Shown: piece after piece, positions 1-7,838 of the stretch
Position numbering within the stretch: the first letter of the stretch is position 1
Layout: each line of letters starts with the position of its first letter
From: Sphingomonas sp. SUN039
GTDB taxonomy: Bacteria > Pseudomonadota > Alphaproteobacteria > Sphingomonadales > Sphingomonadaceae
Assembly: GCF_024758725.1 (NCBI RefSeq)
Contig: NZ_CP096972.1
Span: 3,082,001-3,146,000 of the forward strand
DNA length: 64,000 bases
Direction: 5' to 3'
The notes under the pieces: generated by a model
Database searches by the model: none
Told to the model about the DNA's origin: nothing
Seen by the model: only the letters and a program-made list of their open reading frames with translations
Translations under genes and position numbers: made by a program

Positions 1-1
1 C

Positions 2-439
2 GAAATGGGCCATATCCGGCTGACCCGTCCCGCCGATGATGCCTTCAGGGGTGTCTGTCCCTTCCACGGCGATTGCCTTGAGGGGCTGGTGGCGGGTCCG
101 GCCGTGCTGGCGCGGATGGGCAAGACGTTGAGCGATGTCGCCGCCGACGATCCGGACCGCGCCCGCGTGCTCGACGATCTGGGGCAGGGGCTGGCGAGTT
201 TCGTCGTCACACTCTCGCCGACCCGTATCGTCATCGGCGGCGGGGTCGCCAAATCGCCAAGCTTCCACGCCGATGTCGCTGCGCGGATGCGGCACTGGCT
301 GGGCGGCTATGTCGCGAACGACGTGCTCGATGGCAGCGGATACGTCGTGCCGCCGGCTTTGGGCGACCGGGCGGGCGTCGCGGGCGGGATCGCGCTTGCA
401 CAGGATTTGCTCGAACGGCAGGGTTCGGCACGAGGCTGA
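2..439 (+). CDS. ROK-family sugar kinase (fructokinase-like), C-terminal part
   Basis: The 5' end lies outside the window, so only the last 145 codons are present. The fragment opens with GHIRLTRP and then has CPFHGDCLEGL, the cysteine/histidine zinc-binding loop of ROK-family glucokinases and fructokinases. A later VIGGGV segment fits the ROK C-terminal glycine motif. The family phosphorylates free sugars such as fructose or glucose in the cytoplasm using ATP. The CPFHGDC spacing favours the fructokinase (ScrK/YdhR) branch, but the sugar cannot be fixed from this fragment. Confidence 0.85.
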   Translation, partial: EMGHIRLTRPADDAFRGVCPFHGDCLEGLVAGPAVLARMGKTLSDVAADDPDRARVLDDLGQGLASFVVTLSPTRIVIGGGVAKSPSFHADVAARMRHWLGGYVANDVLDGSGYVVPPALGDRAGVAGGIALAQDLLERQGSARG

Positions 440-469
440 CGCGAGTCGCGGTTACGGTAAGGGGTAGGC

Positions 470-874
470 ATGGCCATGTTCGGGAAGACGGAGAACGGCG
501 CAGGCGTGACGCGGAGCGGCGGCGGGGGGAACCTCAGTTTCATCGGCCGTGAAGTCACCATCACCGGCAACATCGGCGGATCGGGCAACCTCCATATCGA
601 TGGAACGGTCGAGGGCGATGTCGCGGCGGCGAGCCTGATCCTGGGTCCCGAGGGACACGTGCGCGGCAATATCGTCGCGGACGCGGCGCAGATTTCGGGG
701 ACGGTCGATGGCACCGTTGCCGCGAAGTCGCTGGTTATCGAAGCGACTGCGCGGATCAACGGCGATCTGAGCTACGACGCGGTCAGCGTCGCGTCCGGCG
801 CGCAGGTCGAGGGGCGTGTGAAGCGCCTGACCCGCGACGCCGAACCGGCGCTCAAACTGATCGCGTCCGAATAA
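470..874 (+). CDS. Bactofilin (polymer-forming cytoskeletal protein)
   Basis: This 134-residue protein has the bactofilin layout: a short disordered N-terminus (about residues 1-22), then a beta-helix core of repeated hydrophobic/glycine turns (for example NLHIDGTVEGDV and ISGTVDGTVAAKSLVIE), and a short charged tail. Bactofilins polymerise without nucleotide on the inner face of the membrane and scaffold cell-wall or stalk-building enzymes. Many alphaproteobacterial bactofilin genes sit beside an M23 peptidase gene. None is present here, so its partner must be elsewhere. The ATG at 470 is preceded by a purine-rich ribosome site (GGTAAGGGGTAGG). Confidence 0.92.
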   Translation: MAMFGKTENGAGVTRSGGGGNLSFIGREVTITGNIGGSGNLHIDGTVEGDVAAASLILGPEGHVRGNIVADAAQISGTVDGTVAAKSLVIEATARINGDLSYDAVSVASGAQVEGRVKRLTRDAEPALKLIASE

Positions 875-877
875 GCG

Positions 878-1186
878 TCAGCGACGCACGACGCAGCGAC
901 GCTTCGACCCTTCGCGGTCGATCTCGCGGCCCAGCAATGCACCCGCTGCCGCACCGCCCAAGGTGCCGAGCGTGCGGTCGCCCTGCGTATCGATGGTGCG
1001 CCCCAGCAGCGCGCCGCCGATGCCGCCGACGATCAGGCCGGTGGTGCCGTCGGTGCGGCGGCAATACATCCGCCCGTCACGCCCGCGCCATTCCTTATAG
1101 ACGCGCTTCGCTTCGGCGGGGGCGGGGGCCACAAAGGCCGGTGCCACGATGGCAGTGGCGGCCAGCGCCAGAACAAGATTTCGCAT
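878..1186 (-). CDS. Secreted glycine-zipper protein
   Basis: The 102-residue product starts at an ATG at 1186 that places a signal peptide (MRNLVLALAATAIV, cleaved near PAEAKR) at the N-terminus. Residues about 50-88 contain two glycine-zipper blocks (LIVGGIGGALLGRTID and TLGGAAAGALLGREID), typical of 17 kDa surface-antigen/SlyB-like proteins that insert into or associate with the outer membrane. The end is basic (SKRRCVVRR), and two cysteines (residues 42 and 98) could form a disulphide. It converges on the bactofilin gene with only 3 nt between the stops. Specific function unknown. Confidence 0.8.
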   Translation of the reverse strand: MRNLVLALAATAIVAPAFVAPAPAEAKRVYKEWRGRDGRMYCRRTDGTTGLIVGGIGGALLGRTIDTQGDRTLGTLGGAAAGALLGREIDREGSKRRCVVRR

Positions 1187-1664
1187 GAGTCGTTTCCCGT
1201 GTTGTTGAATTCGGAGGTGGAACGACTCGGTGATGACGTTGGTTGCATGAACCCCGAACAACGAGTCGTGCGGTTGCGGCAGGACGGTTCGGGCGCGCGA
1301 CGGAAACAGATGACGCACTTCGTCCCCGATATCCTCGTTATCCACAGGCAAAACAGGCGATTTGGGGCTGGAGCGACTCAGAAAAGCATGACAGCTTTCA
1401 TCTCACAGCCGGAGTGGACGGCGGGGGTCAAAGCCCGCAAGAAACACCGGATGCCTGGGCCGGTAACGGTCGCGGCGCCGAGACGCAAGTCGAAAGCAAA
1501 GCGTTCCAGACCGGGATCAGGGGTTGACGAAAGGCGCGAGGCGCAGCGGAATGACGGCGAAAGCCATCGTCACGCAACCCTTTGAATGCCGCGACAACCG
1601 GGCGATGCCGCTGTCTTGAGGGCGAAGGCGCAAGCCGGAGCCGGAAAGCGAAGGGATCGCAGCA
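1187..1664. other. Gene-free stretch, first part
   Basis: No open frame here has recognisable protein features; the open frames on both strands are arginine-rich and look like by-products of high GC. A perfect DnaA-box sequence (TTATCCACA, 1338-1346) is present but isolated, so it is not read as an origin. The right part runs into the hairpin-rich segment described next. Confidence 0.5.
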
Positions 1665-1800
1665 CGCCAGGAGCCTTTGAAGGAGGCTCGGTCGTGGAGG
1701 GAGGCAAGTCTTCGGACGGGTCTCATCGAGACGATAGAGCACCGGAAAAGATCCGGCGCAGTGGGGGTCGGTGGCAACACCGGCCCCCATTGACCGTTTT
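1665..1800 (+). ncRNA. Candidate structured RNA or long leader upstream of aqpZ
   Basis: Four hairpins follow each other without coding potential: GAGCCT (1671-1676) with AGGCTC (1684-1689); GTCTC (1720-1724) with GAGAC (1728-1732); CCGGA (1742-1746) with TCCGG (1752-1756); and an 11-bp stem closed by a GCAA tetraloop (1763-1788). The series ends close to TTTT at 1797-1800, as expected for an intrinsically terminated small RNA or a leader ending in a terminator or attenuator. I do not recognise an RNA family. Strand is inferred from the terminator-like end and from aqpZ starting about 110 nt downstream. Confidence 0.35.
1763..1788 (+). terminator. Strong hairpin, terminator-like
   Basis: An 11-bp stem with one G-U pair pairs 1763-1773 with 1778-1788 and closes on a GCAA (GNRA) tetraloop. 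A short T tract follows at 1797-1800, so the U-run is displaced by about 8 nt. It may terminate the candidate RNA above or act as an RNA structural element. Confidence 0.45.
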
Positions 1801-1913
1801 GGGACAGTTCAGCTCCGCCCCGCCCTCCGCCACATTTGTTGACTTGGCCGATCCGCCCGCCATCCCGCATGTTCTGCACGCGAAACGGAAACTGCCGGGG
1901 AGGGCCTGTTTGC

Positions 1914-2624
1914 ATGAAATCGATCAATCCGCTCATTGCCGAGGCCATCGGCACATTCTGGCTCGTCTTCGGCGGCTGCGGCGGTGCCGTGATCGCCGCC
2001 GCATTCCCGCAGGTCGGGATCGGCCTGCTCGGAGTCAGCCTTGCCTTCGGCCTGACGGTGGTGACGATGGCCTATGCCATCGGCCATATCTCGGGCTGCC
2101 ACCTCAACCCCGCCGTGACGATCGGCCTGTGGGCAGGCGGGCGCGTCGAGGGCCGCACGGTACCCGGCTATGTCTTCGCGCAATTGTTCGGGGCGGTCAT
2201 GGGGGCGGCGCTGCTGTTCGTCGTGGCCAGCGGCAAGGCCGACTGGAACATCGCCAGCGGCCTTGCCTCGAACGGCTACGGCACCCACTCACCGGGCGGC
2301 TATAATGCGACGGCAGCGTTCGTTATTGAACTCGTTCTGACGGCCGTCTTCCTGTTCGTCATCATGGGCGCGACCGATGCGCGCGCCCCGGCAGGGTTGG
2401 CCCCGCTCGCCATCGGCCTGTGCCTGACCTTGATCCACCTGATCTCGATTCCGGTGACCAATACCTCGGTCAATCCCGCGCGGTCGACCGGCCCCGCGCT
2501 GATCGAAGGCGGCATCGCCTTGCAGCAGCTCTGGCTGTTCTGGGTCGCGCCCATCGCCGGTGCCGTGCTGGGCGCGGTGGTCTATCGCTGGGTCGCGGGT
2601 CGGCGGATCGACGCCACCGATTGA
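1914..2624 (+). CDS. aqpZ: Aquaporin Z, water channel
   Basis: The 236-residue MIP-family protein carries both pore-forming NPA boxes (CHLNPAVT near residue 65 and [11 protein letters not shown] in the second half) and six hydrophobic helices plus the two half-helices. The arginine directly after the second NPA and the narrow-filter context are those of water-selective AqpZ rather than glycerol facilitators. The ATG at 1914 was chosen because it gives the family's usual N-terminus ([15 protein letters not shown]). It acts in the inner membrane in rapid osmotic water flow. The next gene begins 46 nt later on the same strand. Confidence 0.95.
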   Translation: MKSINPLIAEAIGTFWLVFGGCGGAVIAAAFPQVGIGLLGVSLAFGLTVVTMAYAIGHISGCHLNPAVTIGLWAGGRVEGRTVPGYVFAQLFGAVMGAALLFVVASGKADWNIASGLASNGYGTHSPGGYNATAAFVIELVLTAVFLFVIMGATDARAPAGLAPLAIGLCLTLIHLISIPVTNTSVNPARSTGPALIEGGIALQQLWLFWVAPIAGAVLGAVVYRWVAGRRIDATD

Positions 2625-2670
2625 CCTCGGGCCGATTGACGTCGGGAGCCATGGTCCGCAAGGGCGGGCC

Positions 2671-3672
2671 ATGCGCTTCTTTTCGGATAACGCCGCCTCG
2701 GTCCATCCCGCTGTGCTCGAGGCGCTGACGCGCGCCAATCGGGTCGATACCGCCTATGACGGCGACGCGCTGAGTAGGTCGCTCGACGGGGCGTTTTCCG
2801 ATCTGTTCGAGACGGAGGTGGCGGCGATCTGGGTATCGAGCGGCACCGCGGCAAATGCGCTGGCACTTGCCGCCTTATGCCCGCCCTATCGCGGCATCGT
2901 CTGCCACCGCGATTCGCATATCGAGAATGACGAGGCCGGTGCTCCCGAATTCTACACGGGCGGGGCAAAGCTGATCCTTGCCGACGGCGCGGGCGCGAAA
3001 TTGTCGCCGACGAGCATTGCCGAGCGGATCGACGCGATTGCCATCGATGTCCACCGCGTCCAGCCGGCCGCGATCTCGATCACCAATGCTACCGAATACG
3101 GGCGCGTCTACGGTCCCGCCGATGTTGCCGCTATCGGCGATCTGGCCAAGGCACGGGGCTTGCGCTTCCACATGGACGGGGCGCGGTTCGCCAATGCGGT
3201 AGTCTACAGCGGTGCCTCGCCCGCCGATCTCACTTGGCGTGCCGGGGTCGAGGCGCTGAGCTTCGGCTTCATCAAGAACGGCGGGATGTCGGCGGAGGTT
3301 CTGGTGTGCTTCGACACCAGCATTGCCGACGAAATCCGCATCCGCCGCAAGCGCGCGGGGCATCTTGCGTCGAAGGGGCGCTATCTCGCGGCACAGGTTC
3401 TCGCGCTGCTCGCGGAGGATCGCTGGCTCGCCAATGCGCGCGCAGCGAATGAAGGTGCGGCAACGCTCGCGGCGGCGGCGGGGGCACGGCTGCTCCATCC
3501 GGTCGAGGCGAACGAAGTGTTCCTGCGCGCTGCCCCGGACGAAGCGGCGGGACTTCGCGCGCGGGGTTTCGAATTCTACGACTGGGCCGACGGCGAAATC
3601 CGTTTCGTGGTGTCATGGGACCAGCCGCCGCCCGAGGTCGAAGCCCTGGCGGCGGCCCTCGCCCGTCTGTGA
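2671..3672 (+). CDS. Low-specificity L-threonine aldolase / beta-eliminating lyase family (PLP enzyme)
   Basis: The 333-residue protein has the fold-type I PLP pattern of threonine aldolases: FSDNAASVHPAVL at the start, VSSGTAANALAL (phosphate loop) near residue 53, HMDGARFANA holding the PLP-contacting aspartate, and a lysine in FGFIKNGGM, the likely Schiff-base residue. Threonine aldolases split threonine or allo-threonine to glycine and acetaldehyde in the cytoplasm. The lysine neighbourhood differs from the SxSKGLG of classical LtaE, so the exact substrate is open. The ATG at 2671 matches the family's MRFFSDN start. Confidence 0.85.
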   Translation: MRFFSDNAASVHPAVLEALTRANRVDTAYDGDALSRSLDGAFSDLFETEVAAIWVSSGTAANALALAALCPPYRGIVCHRDSHIENDEAGAPEFYTGGAKLILADGAGAKLSPTSIAERIDAIAIDVHRVQPAAISITNATEYGRVYGPADVAAIGDLAKARGLRFHMDGARFANAVVYSGASPADLTWRAGVEALSFGFIKNGGMSAEVLVCFDTSIADEIRIRRKRAGHLASKGRYLAAQVLALLAEDRWLANARAANEGAATLAAAAGARLLHPVEANEVFLRAAPDEAAGLRARGFEFYDWADGEIRFVVSWDQPPPEVEALAAALARL

Positions 3673-3710
3673 CGGCTTGCTGTTGGAGCGCAATGTTCTA
3701 GGGTATCGGC

Positions 3711-3932
3711 ATGAACGGCCTCATCAGCAGCGAAATCGCGCGTCTGTCGCCCGACGAGCGGCTCGATCTCATCGGTGAAATCTGGGAAACCCTCGACGGT
3801 AGCGATTTTTCGCTGACCCCTGAACAGGATGCCGAACTGGATCGCCGGTTGGCGACGGTGGACCAGGAGCGCGCCCATGCCGTGCCGTGGCAGGTGGTGA
3901 AGGACGAACTGACGGCGCTTACGCAGAAGTGA
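3711..3932 (+). CDS. Antitoxin, addiction-module protein family
   Basis: A 73-residue acidic protein with the ARLSPDERLDLIGEIWETLD signature of the putative addiction-module component family. These small antitoxins bind and neutralise a ParE/RelE-type toxin coded just downstream and usually repress their own promoter. The toxin gene begins 9 nt after this stop, consistent with one transcript. Confidence 0.88.
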   Translation: MNGLISSEIARLSPDERLDLIGEIWETLDGSDFSLTPEQDAELDRRLATVDQERAHAVPWQVVKDELTALTQK

Positions 3933-3941
3933 GCTGATTGC

Positions 3942-4253
3942 GTGGCTCGCGACGCTCTTTTCGCGCGGGCGGCGCGGCGCGATGCCGCCACGATTGTGCT
4001 GTGGTACGACGGAGAGCGCCCCGGTCTTGGCGATGCGTTTCGGGACGATCTCCAGAATGTCGTTCAACGTGCCGCCGAACATCCGGCGCACTTTCCGCGC
4101 ATTCGAAAGCGGCGCGACGTTCGAAAAGCGGCTCTCCGCAGGTTCCCGTATTTCGTCATCTTCGAGGTGTTCGGAGCCGCAATTCTGGTGGTTTCAGTTT
4201 TCCATGCGCGGCGTCATCCGCGCGTGTGGCGATCAAGGTTGCGACCACGTTGA
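3942..4253 (+). CDS. Toxin, ParE/RelE superfamily
   Basis: The 103-residue basic product starts with GTG at 3942 and ends in the family's characteristic block, RRFPYFVIFEVFGAAILVVSVFHARRHPRVW. It pairs with the upstream antitoxin. Members of the superfamily either inhibit gyrase (ParE) or cleave mRNA on the ribosome (RelE). The pairing with this antitoxin type is known, but the target is not predictable from the sequence. Confidence 0.88.
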   Translation: MARDALFARAARRDAATIVLWYDGERPGLGDAFRDDLQNVVQRAAEHPAHFPRIRKRRDVRKAALRRFPYFVIFEVFGAAILVVSVFHARRHPRVWRSRLRPR

Positions 4254-5176
4254 ACAGCACCGCCCCCTCATCGATCCTATCTCCTCGCGTCCTCATCCCC
4301 TTCACCATTGCCACGGTGATCTGGGGATCGACGTGGTTCGTCATCCGCGACCAGCTCGGCGTGGTGCCGCCGACATGGAGCGTCGCCTATCGCTTTCTGA
4401 CCGGCAGCGCGGCGATGTTTGCCTGGGCGCTGATGACGCGCGCCCCGCTCCGCATCGGGCGCGAGGGACAGGTGTTCGCAGCACTGTTCGGCCTCGCGCA
4501 GTTCGTGCTCAATTTCAATTTCATCTACCGCGCAGAGGATCATATCGCCTCGGGGCTGGTCGCGGTGGTTTTCGCGCTGCTGATCGTGCCCAATGCGATC
4601 CTTGGGCGGATATTCCTCAAGTCGCCACTGTCCGGGCGTTTCCTGACCGGGTCGGCGGTCGCGCTGGTCGGCGTGGCACTGCTGATCGTGCAGGAGCTTC
4701 GCCGTGACGGGGCAAGCGCCCAGGCGACGTTGATCGGTGTGACGCTGACCTTGCTCGGGCTTTTCTCGGCCTCGGTCGCCAATATCATGCAGGGCACCGA
4801 ACGCGCCCGTGCGCTGCCGATGGCGTCGGTGCTGGCCTGGGGGATGCTATGGGGCGGGCTGATGAATGTGGCCCTCGCGCTGCCGACGGTGGGCGCTCCG
4901 GTGTTCGAGCCGCGTCTCTCCTATTGGCTCGGGGTCGTCTATCTGGGGGTCGCGGCGAGCGCGGTGGCGTTTACCTGCTATTTCGGGGTGATCCGCGCGA
5001 TCGGCCCGGCGCGGGCGGCTTATTCGGGGGTGCTGACACCGATCCTTGCCATGCTCATTTCGACCTTGTTCGAGGATTATCGCTGGACGACGCTGGCAGC
5101 CGCAGGCGGGGTTGTCGCGATGGCAGGATTGCTGATCGCGCTTAGCGCGCGCAAGCCCGCCACGAAATCGGGGTAA
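4250..5176 (+). CDS. EamA-family (DMT superfamily) inner-membrane transporter
   Basis: About ten hydrophobic helices in two EamA repeats follow a typical opening (LIPFTIATVIWGSTWFVIRDQLG). The likely start is TTG at 4250, overlapping the toxin stop; a GTG at 4226 is the alternative. With the TTG start the protein is 308 residues, the usual family length. EamA proteins export metabolites or amino acids; the substrate here is unknown. The last 100 bp overlap the end of the oppositely oriented epimerase-like gene. Confidence 0.88.
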   Translation: MNSTAPSSILSPRVLIPFTIATVIWGSTWFVIRDQLGVVPPTWSVAYRFLTGSAAMFAWALMTRAPLRIGREGQVFAALFGLAQFVLNFNFIYRAEDHIASGLVAVVFALLIVPNAILGRIFLKSPLSGRFLTGSAVALVGVALLIVQELRRDGASAQATLIGVTLTLLGLFSASVANIMQGTERARALPMASVLAWGMLWGGLMNVALALPTVGAPVFEPRLSYWLGVVYLGVAASAVAFTCYFGVIRAIGPARAAYSGVLTPILAMLISTLFEDYRWTTLAAAGGVVAMAGLLIALSARKPATKSG

Positions 5177-5889
5177 GCGGGGGTCCAGCCGAGCACCCGC
5201 TTCGCCTTGCCGTTCGCGACGCGGCGGTTCTCGGCGTAAAAGGCACGGGCCTGCGGCGACAAGGTTTCGAGCGCGACGAACGGCGGGGGATCGACGCCGA
5301 GCAAGCGCGCTGCTTCCTCCATCACCGCATTCTGGTCGCACGGCCGGTCGTCGGACAGGTTGTACGCCCCCTGCGGTGCCTCGAACCCCGCGATGACGCC
5401 CGCGACGATGTCGTCGACATGGACGCGGCTGAATACCTGACCCGGCAGCTCGATCCGGTGGCCGGTCCCGCTCGCGACCCGTTCGAGTGCCGAGCGGCCG
5501 GGGCCGTAGATACCGGGCAGACGAAACACGCGCGCGCCCCGGGCCAGCCATGCCGCATCCTCGTCGATCCGCCCGCCGCGCCGCCCGTTCAGCGGGGTAC
5601 TCTCGTCCACCCATCCCCCGCCCGCATCGCCGTACACACCCGTCGAGGACAGGTAACCGAGCCATTTGTCGTGGAGCAGCGCGCCATAATGGTCGAGCAG
5701 ACCCGATTCCGGCGGAATGGTGCAGACGATATGCGTTGCCCTGGCGAGTGCGCCGGTCACCGCAGGCGTATCGTCGAAGCGCAAAGGACTATCGCCGCCC
5801 GTCCCTGCGACGTCCCAGCCCAGCGCGCGCAGCCGGTCCGCCACCCGCTTGCCGGTGTAGCCAAGTCCGAAGATGAACGCGTGTGCCAA
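5077..5889 (-). CDS. NAD(P)-dependent epimerase/dehydratase-like protein (YeeZ type)
   Basis: The protein has a Rossmann start (FIFGLGYTGKRVADRL), an SSTGVYGD segment and PGIYGPGRSALERV, a short-chain epimerase pattern of the YeeZ/SDR type. The start is taken as TTG at 5889, directly before AHAFIFG, giving 270 residues; upstream codons lack family character. The C-terminus runs about 30 residues past the expected end (YPDFVAGLRAL), into sequence antisense to the EamA gene, suggesting that the ancestral stop was lost. Substrate unknown. Confidence 0.82.
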   Translation of the reverse strand: MAHAFIFGLGYTGKRVADRLRALGWDVAGTGGDSPLRFDDTPAVTGALARATHIVCTIPPESGLLDHYGALLHDKWLGYLSSTGVYGDAGGGWVDESTPLNGRRGGRIDEDAAWLARGARVFRLPGIYGPGRSALERVASGTGHRIELPGQVFSRVHVDDIVAGVIAGFEAPQGAYNLSDDRPCDQNAVMEEAARLLGVDPPPFVALETLSPQARAFYAENRRVANGKAKRVLGWTPAYPDFVAGLRALSAISNPAIATTPPAAASVVQR

Positions 5890-5893
5890 GGGC

Positions 5894-6265
5894 TCAACCT
5901 GTAGAAAGTGGGAGCAGGCTAATTCTCGCACGCGCAGGCTCGACCGTGACCAGCGCGCCTGCCGCCAATTCATCGGCCATCTGTCGCAACGCACGCACCA
6001 GATGAACGCCGATTGCTTCTGGGCTGACATCGTCGGCTCGGATTTGCACGACGCTGGGTGTGGACTCCCCGCTTGCGGCAAGGATGGCACCGAAATCGAG
6101 ATCGTTGGTCAGCACGATTGCCCCATGCGCCGCCGCATAGGTCATGATCTCGCCGTCGCTCGCGGTAGGCGCGCCAAGCCCTGTCCAATGATCTGCGGCG
6201 ATGCCCGAATCTTCAAGGACTGCCGCCCATCGCGGCGACAGATTCATGTCGATGACGATCCTCAC
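5894..6265 (-). CDS. DUF5615 PIN-like protein, probable toxin
   Basis: A 123-residue protein opening with MRIVIDMNLSPRW, the DUF5615 signature, followed by IVLTNDLDFG. Both stretches carry the conserved acidic residues of the PIN-like fold, which in VapC-type toxins cleaves RNA. Its ATG overlaps the stop of the DUF433 gene by 4 nt (6262-6265). DUF433/DUF5615 pairs behave as toxin-antitoxin modules; the toxic role is inferred from family and context. Confidence 0.85.
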   Translation of the reverse strand: MRIVIDMNLSPRWAAVLEDSGIAADHWTGLGAPTASDGEIMTYAAAHGAIVLTNDLDFGAILAASGESTPSVVQIRADDVSPEAIGVHLVRALRQMADELAAGALVTVEPARARISLLPLSTG

Positions 6266-6489
6266 GCCGCCGCGAGCCGTACCTCACGTTCTTCCGAGCG
6301 CCATGCGGCGTAGCGCAGTGCCTGCACCACATCCTCGTGCTCGAGATAGGGATAATCGGCGATCAGCTTTTCGGTCGTCGTGCCTGCGGCGATCTGGCCG
6401 ACAATCATGCCGACGGTAACCCGTAGGCCCCGGATACAGGGCTTGCCGCCCATCTTGCCGGGTTCCTGCGTGATGCGGTCGATCGACAT
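6262..6489 (-). CDS. DUF433-domain antitoxin
   Basis: A 75-residue protein with the DUF433 core MGGKPCIRGLRVTVGMIVG followed by YPYLEHEDVVQALRYAAW, a small helix-turn-helix-like fold. The ATG at 6489 gives the standard MSIDRIT start. It is the first gene of a two-gene unit with the downstream DUF5615 protein and probably neutralises it and represses the pair. Confidence 0.87.
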   Translation of the reverse strand: MSIDRITQEPGKMGGKPCIRGLRVTVGMIVGQIAAGTTTEKLIADYPYLEHEDVVQALRYAAWRSEEREVRLAAA

Positions 6490-6545
6490 GCACTGTCTCC
6501 TTGCCCGCAAAATGGCCCTAGTGCCGCCGTGACGCAAGCCTGTCG

Positions 6546-7781
6546 CTATTTGGACCCAGCCTCGACCTTTCGACCCTCAACCTCTACGAGGTGCGCGGCC
6601 TTCCAGTCCATCGCCATGCGGATGCGGGTCTTGCCCGAAGGGTGGTCGAAGAACAGGAATTCCTCGACGGGACCGGGTTCGATCTTGCGATACTCGCTGA
6701 GTGCCAGCGCGGTCTTGGCAAAGCCGTCGGGTTCGCGCGCGGCGTTGAGGCCGAAGGCATCGGCTTGGCTCTCGTTGATGCGGATCAGCGTGTTGGTTAC
6801 CGGGGTCAGGCACAGGCCGATGATCGTTGTAACGATGAAGAATACCGGGATGGCCGCCGGATCTGCGACGTCGCGTACCCCCCATTTCGCCCCGTAGCGC
6901 CGGATGATCGCGGGGACCGCGCGATAGGCGATGTAGAAAACCAGAAAAAAGATCAGCGTGAAGGCGAGAATGAGTTTCCAGACATGACCGAGGACATAGT
7001 GCCCCAGCTCATGCCCCATCACCGCCGCCGTTTCGGCCGGGGTCGTGCGGTTGAGCAGATTGTCGTTGAGCGAGATGCGGATCGTCGGCCCCAGCCCCGA
7101 GACATTCGCCGAAATCCGCTTCGTCTGCTTCGACGCGTCGAAGACATAGATATGCTCGGCAGGGACGTTGTTCGCCCGTGCCATGGCGACGATGCGGTCG
7201 CGCACCGGCCCCGCCTTCATTTCGGTGTAGGTGTTGAACAGCGGCTTCACGAACACGGGTACGACCATCGTGCCGAATGCGCTGAACGCCGTCACGGTCA
7301 GGGCTCCCCACAGCCACCAGCGCTTGGGGCTGTTGCGGATGACGGCCATGACGATGGTGAAGAGGATTGCGCTGGCTAGGATGTCAATTCCCAACCCCTT
7401 ACCCTGCTCGAGCGCCCAGTTGGCGAACGACTGATTCATCAGGTCGTACTGCTTCTCGCGAAAATATCCGGTGTAGATCGTCCAGGGCAGCGCGATCAGC
7501 GTTCCTGCGATCACATAGGGGAGAGTGAACAGCGCCGGAGCCAGCCAGCGCGGCGCGATCCGTTCGGCCCAGTCGCGCCAGCGGCGTGCGAGGCCGAAAT
7601 GCAGCTGGACCAGCTCGCTCGCGATGGCGACCAGCGCCCCCCACAGGATCAGCCAATAGCCACCCTCGAAATAGGCGTCGGACTTCGCCCGCGCTGCCCC
7701 CTTCAAGGTTGCGAGATAGGCCTGTGTCGCCGCTTCCGGATCGAAAGCGGCCGCCGCTACGGCAAGGTTCAGAAGCGTCAT
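6546..7781 (-). CDS. M48-family membrane metallopeptidase (Ste24/CAAX protease-like)
   Basis: This 411-residue integral membrane protein carries the zinc motif HELGH within MGHELGHYVLGHVWK and a downstream third-ligand glutamate in NESQADAFGL. Hydrophobic helices lie before and after the catalytic loop, as in Ste24-type proteases. These enzymes degrade or mature membrane proteins. The ATG at 7781 (MTLLNLAV) was chosen because a perfect TATAAT on this strand lies about 15 nt upstream inside a long palindrome (7791-7816), which implies direct control by a dimeric repressor. Confidence 0.92.
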   Translation of the reverse strand: MTLLNLAVAAAAFDPEAATQAYLATLKGAARAKSDAYFEGGYWLILWGALVAIASELVQLHFGLARRWRDWAERIAPRWLAPALFTLPYVIAGTLIALPWTIYTGYFREKQYDLMNQSFANWALEQGKGLGIDILASAILFTIVMAVIRNSPKRWWLWGALTVTAFSAFGTMVVPVFVKPLFNTYTEMKAGPVRDRIVAMARANNVPAEHIYVFDASKQTKRISANVSGLGPTIRISLNDNLLNRTTPAETAAVMGHELGHYVLGHVWKLILAFTLIFFLVFYIAYRAVPAIIRRYGAKWGVRDVADPAAIPVFFIVTTIIGLCLTPVTNTLIRINESQADAFGLNAAREPDGFAKTALALSEYRKIEPGPVEEFLFFDHPSGKTRIRMAMDWKAAHLVEVEGRKVEAGSK

Positions 7782-7790
7782 GGCAGTCCC

Positions 7791-7816
7791 CTGTGTATTA
7801 TAAGCATAATACACAG
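7791..7816 (-). promoter_or_regulatory. Perfect palindrome overlapping the -10 box of the M48 protease gene
   Basis: CTGTGTATTAT (7791-7801) and ATAATACACAG (7806-7816) are exact inverted repeats of 11 nt around AAGC. Read on the minus strand the site contains TATAAT (7802 to 7797), at the right distance from the ATG at 7781 for a -10 box. A repressor bound here would block RNA polymerase. AT-rich palindromes of this sort are typical operators for GntR- or TetR-type dimers, but no candidate regulator gene is adjacent. Confidence 0.65.
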
Positions 7817-7838
7817 CGGCGACGGCGACGCAATCGCC

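Noticed and set aside
1338-1346. Perfect DnaA box
   Set aside because: A single box without clustered copies, an AT-rich unwinding element or dnaA/dnaN neighbours does not support an origin.
1199-1585. A 128-codon open frame in the gap before aqpZ
   Set aside because: Basic, low in hydrophobic residues, no ribosome site and no family; it runs into the hairpin-rich segment.
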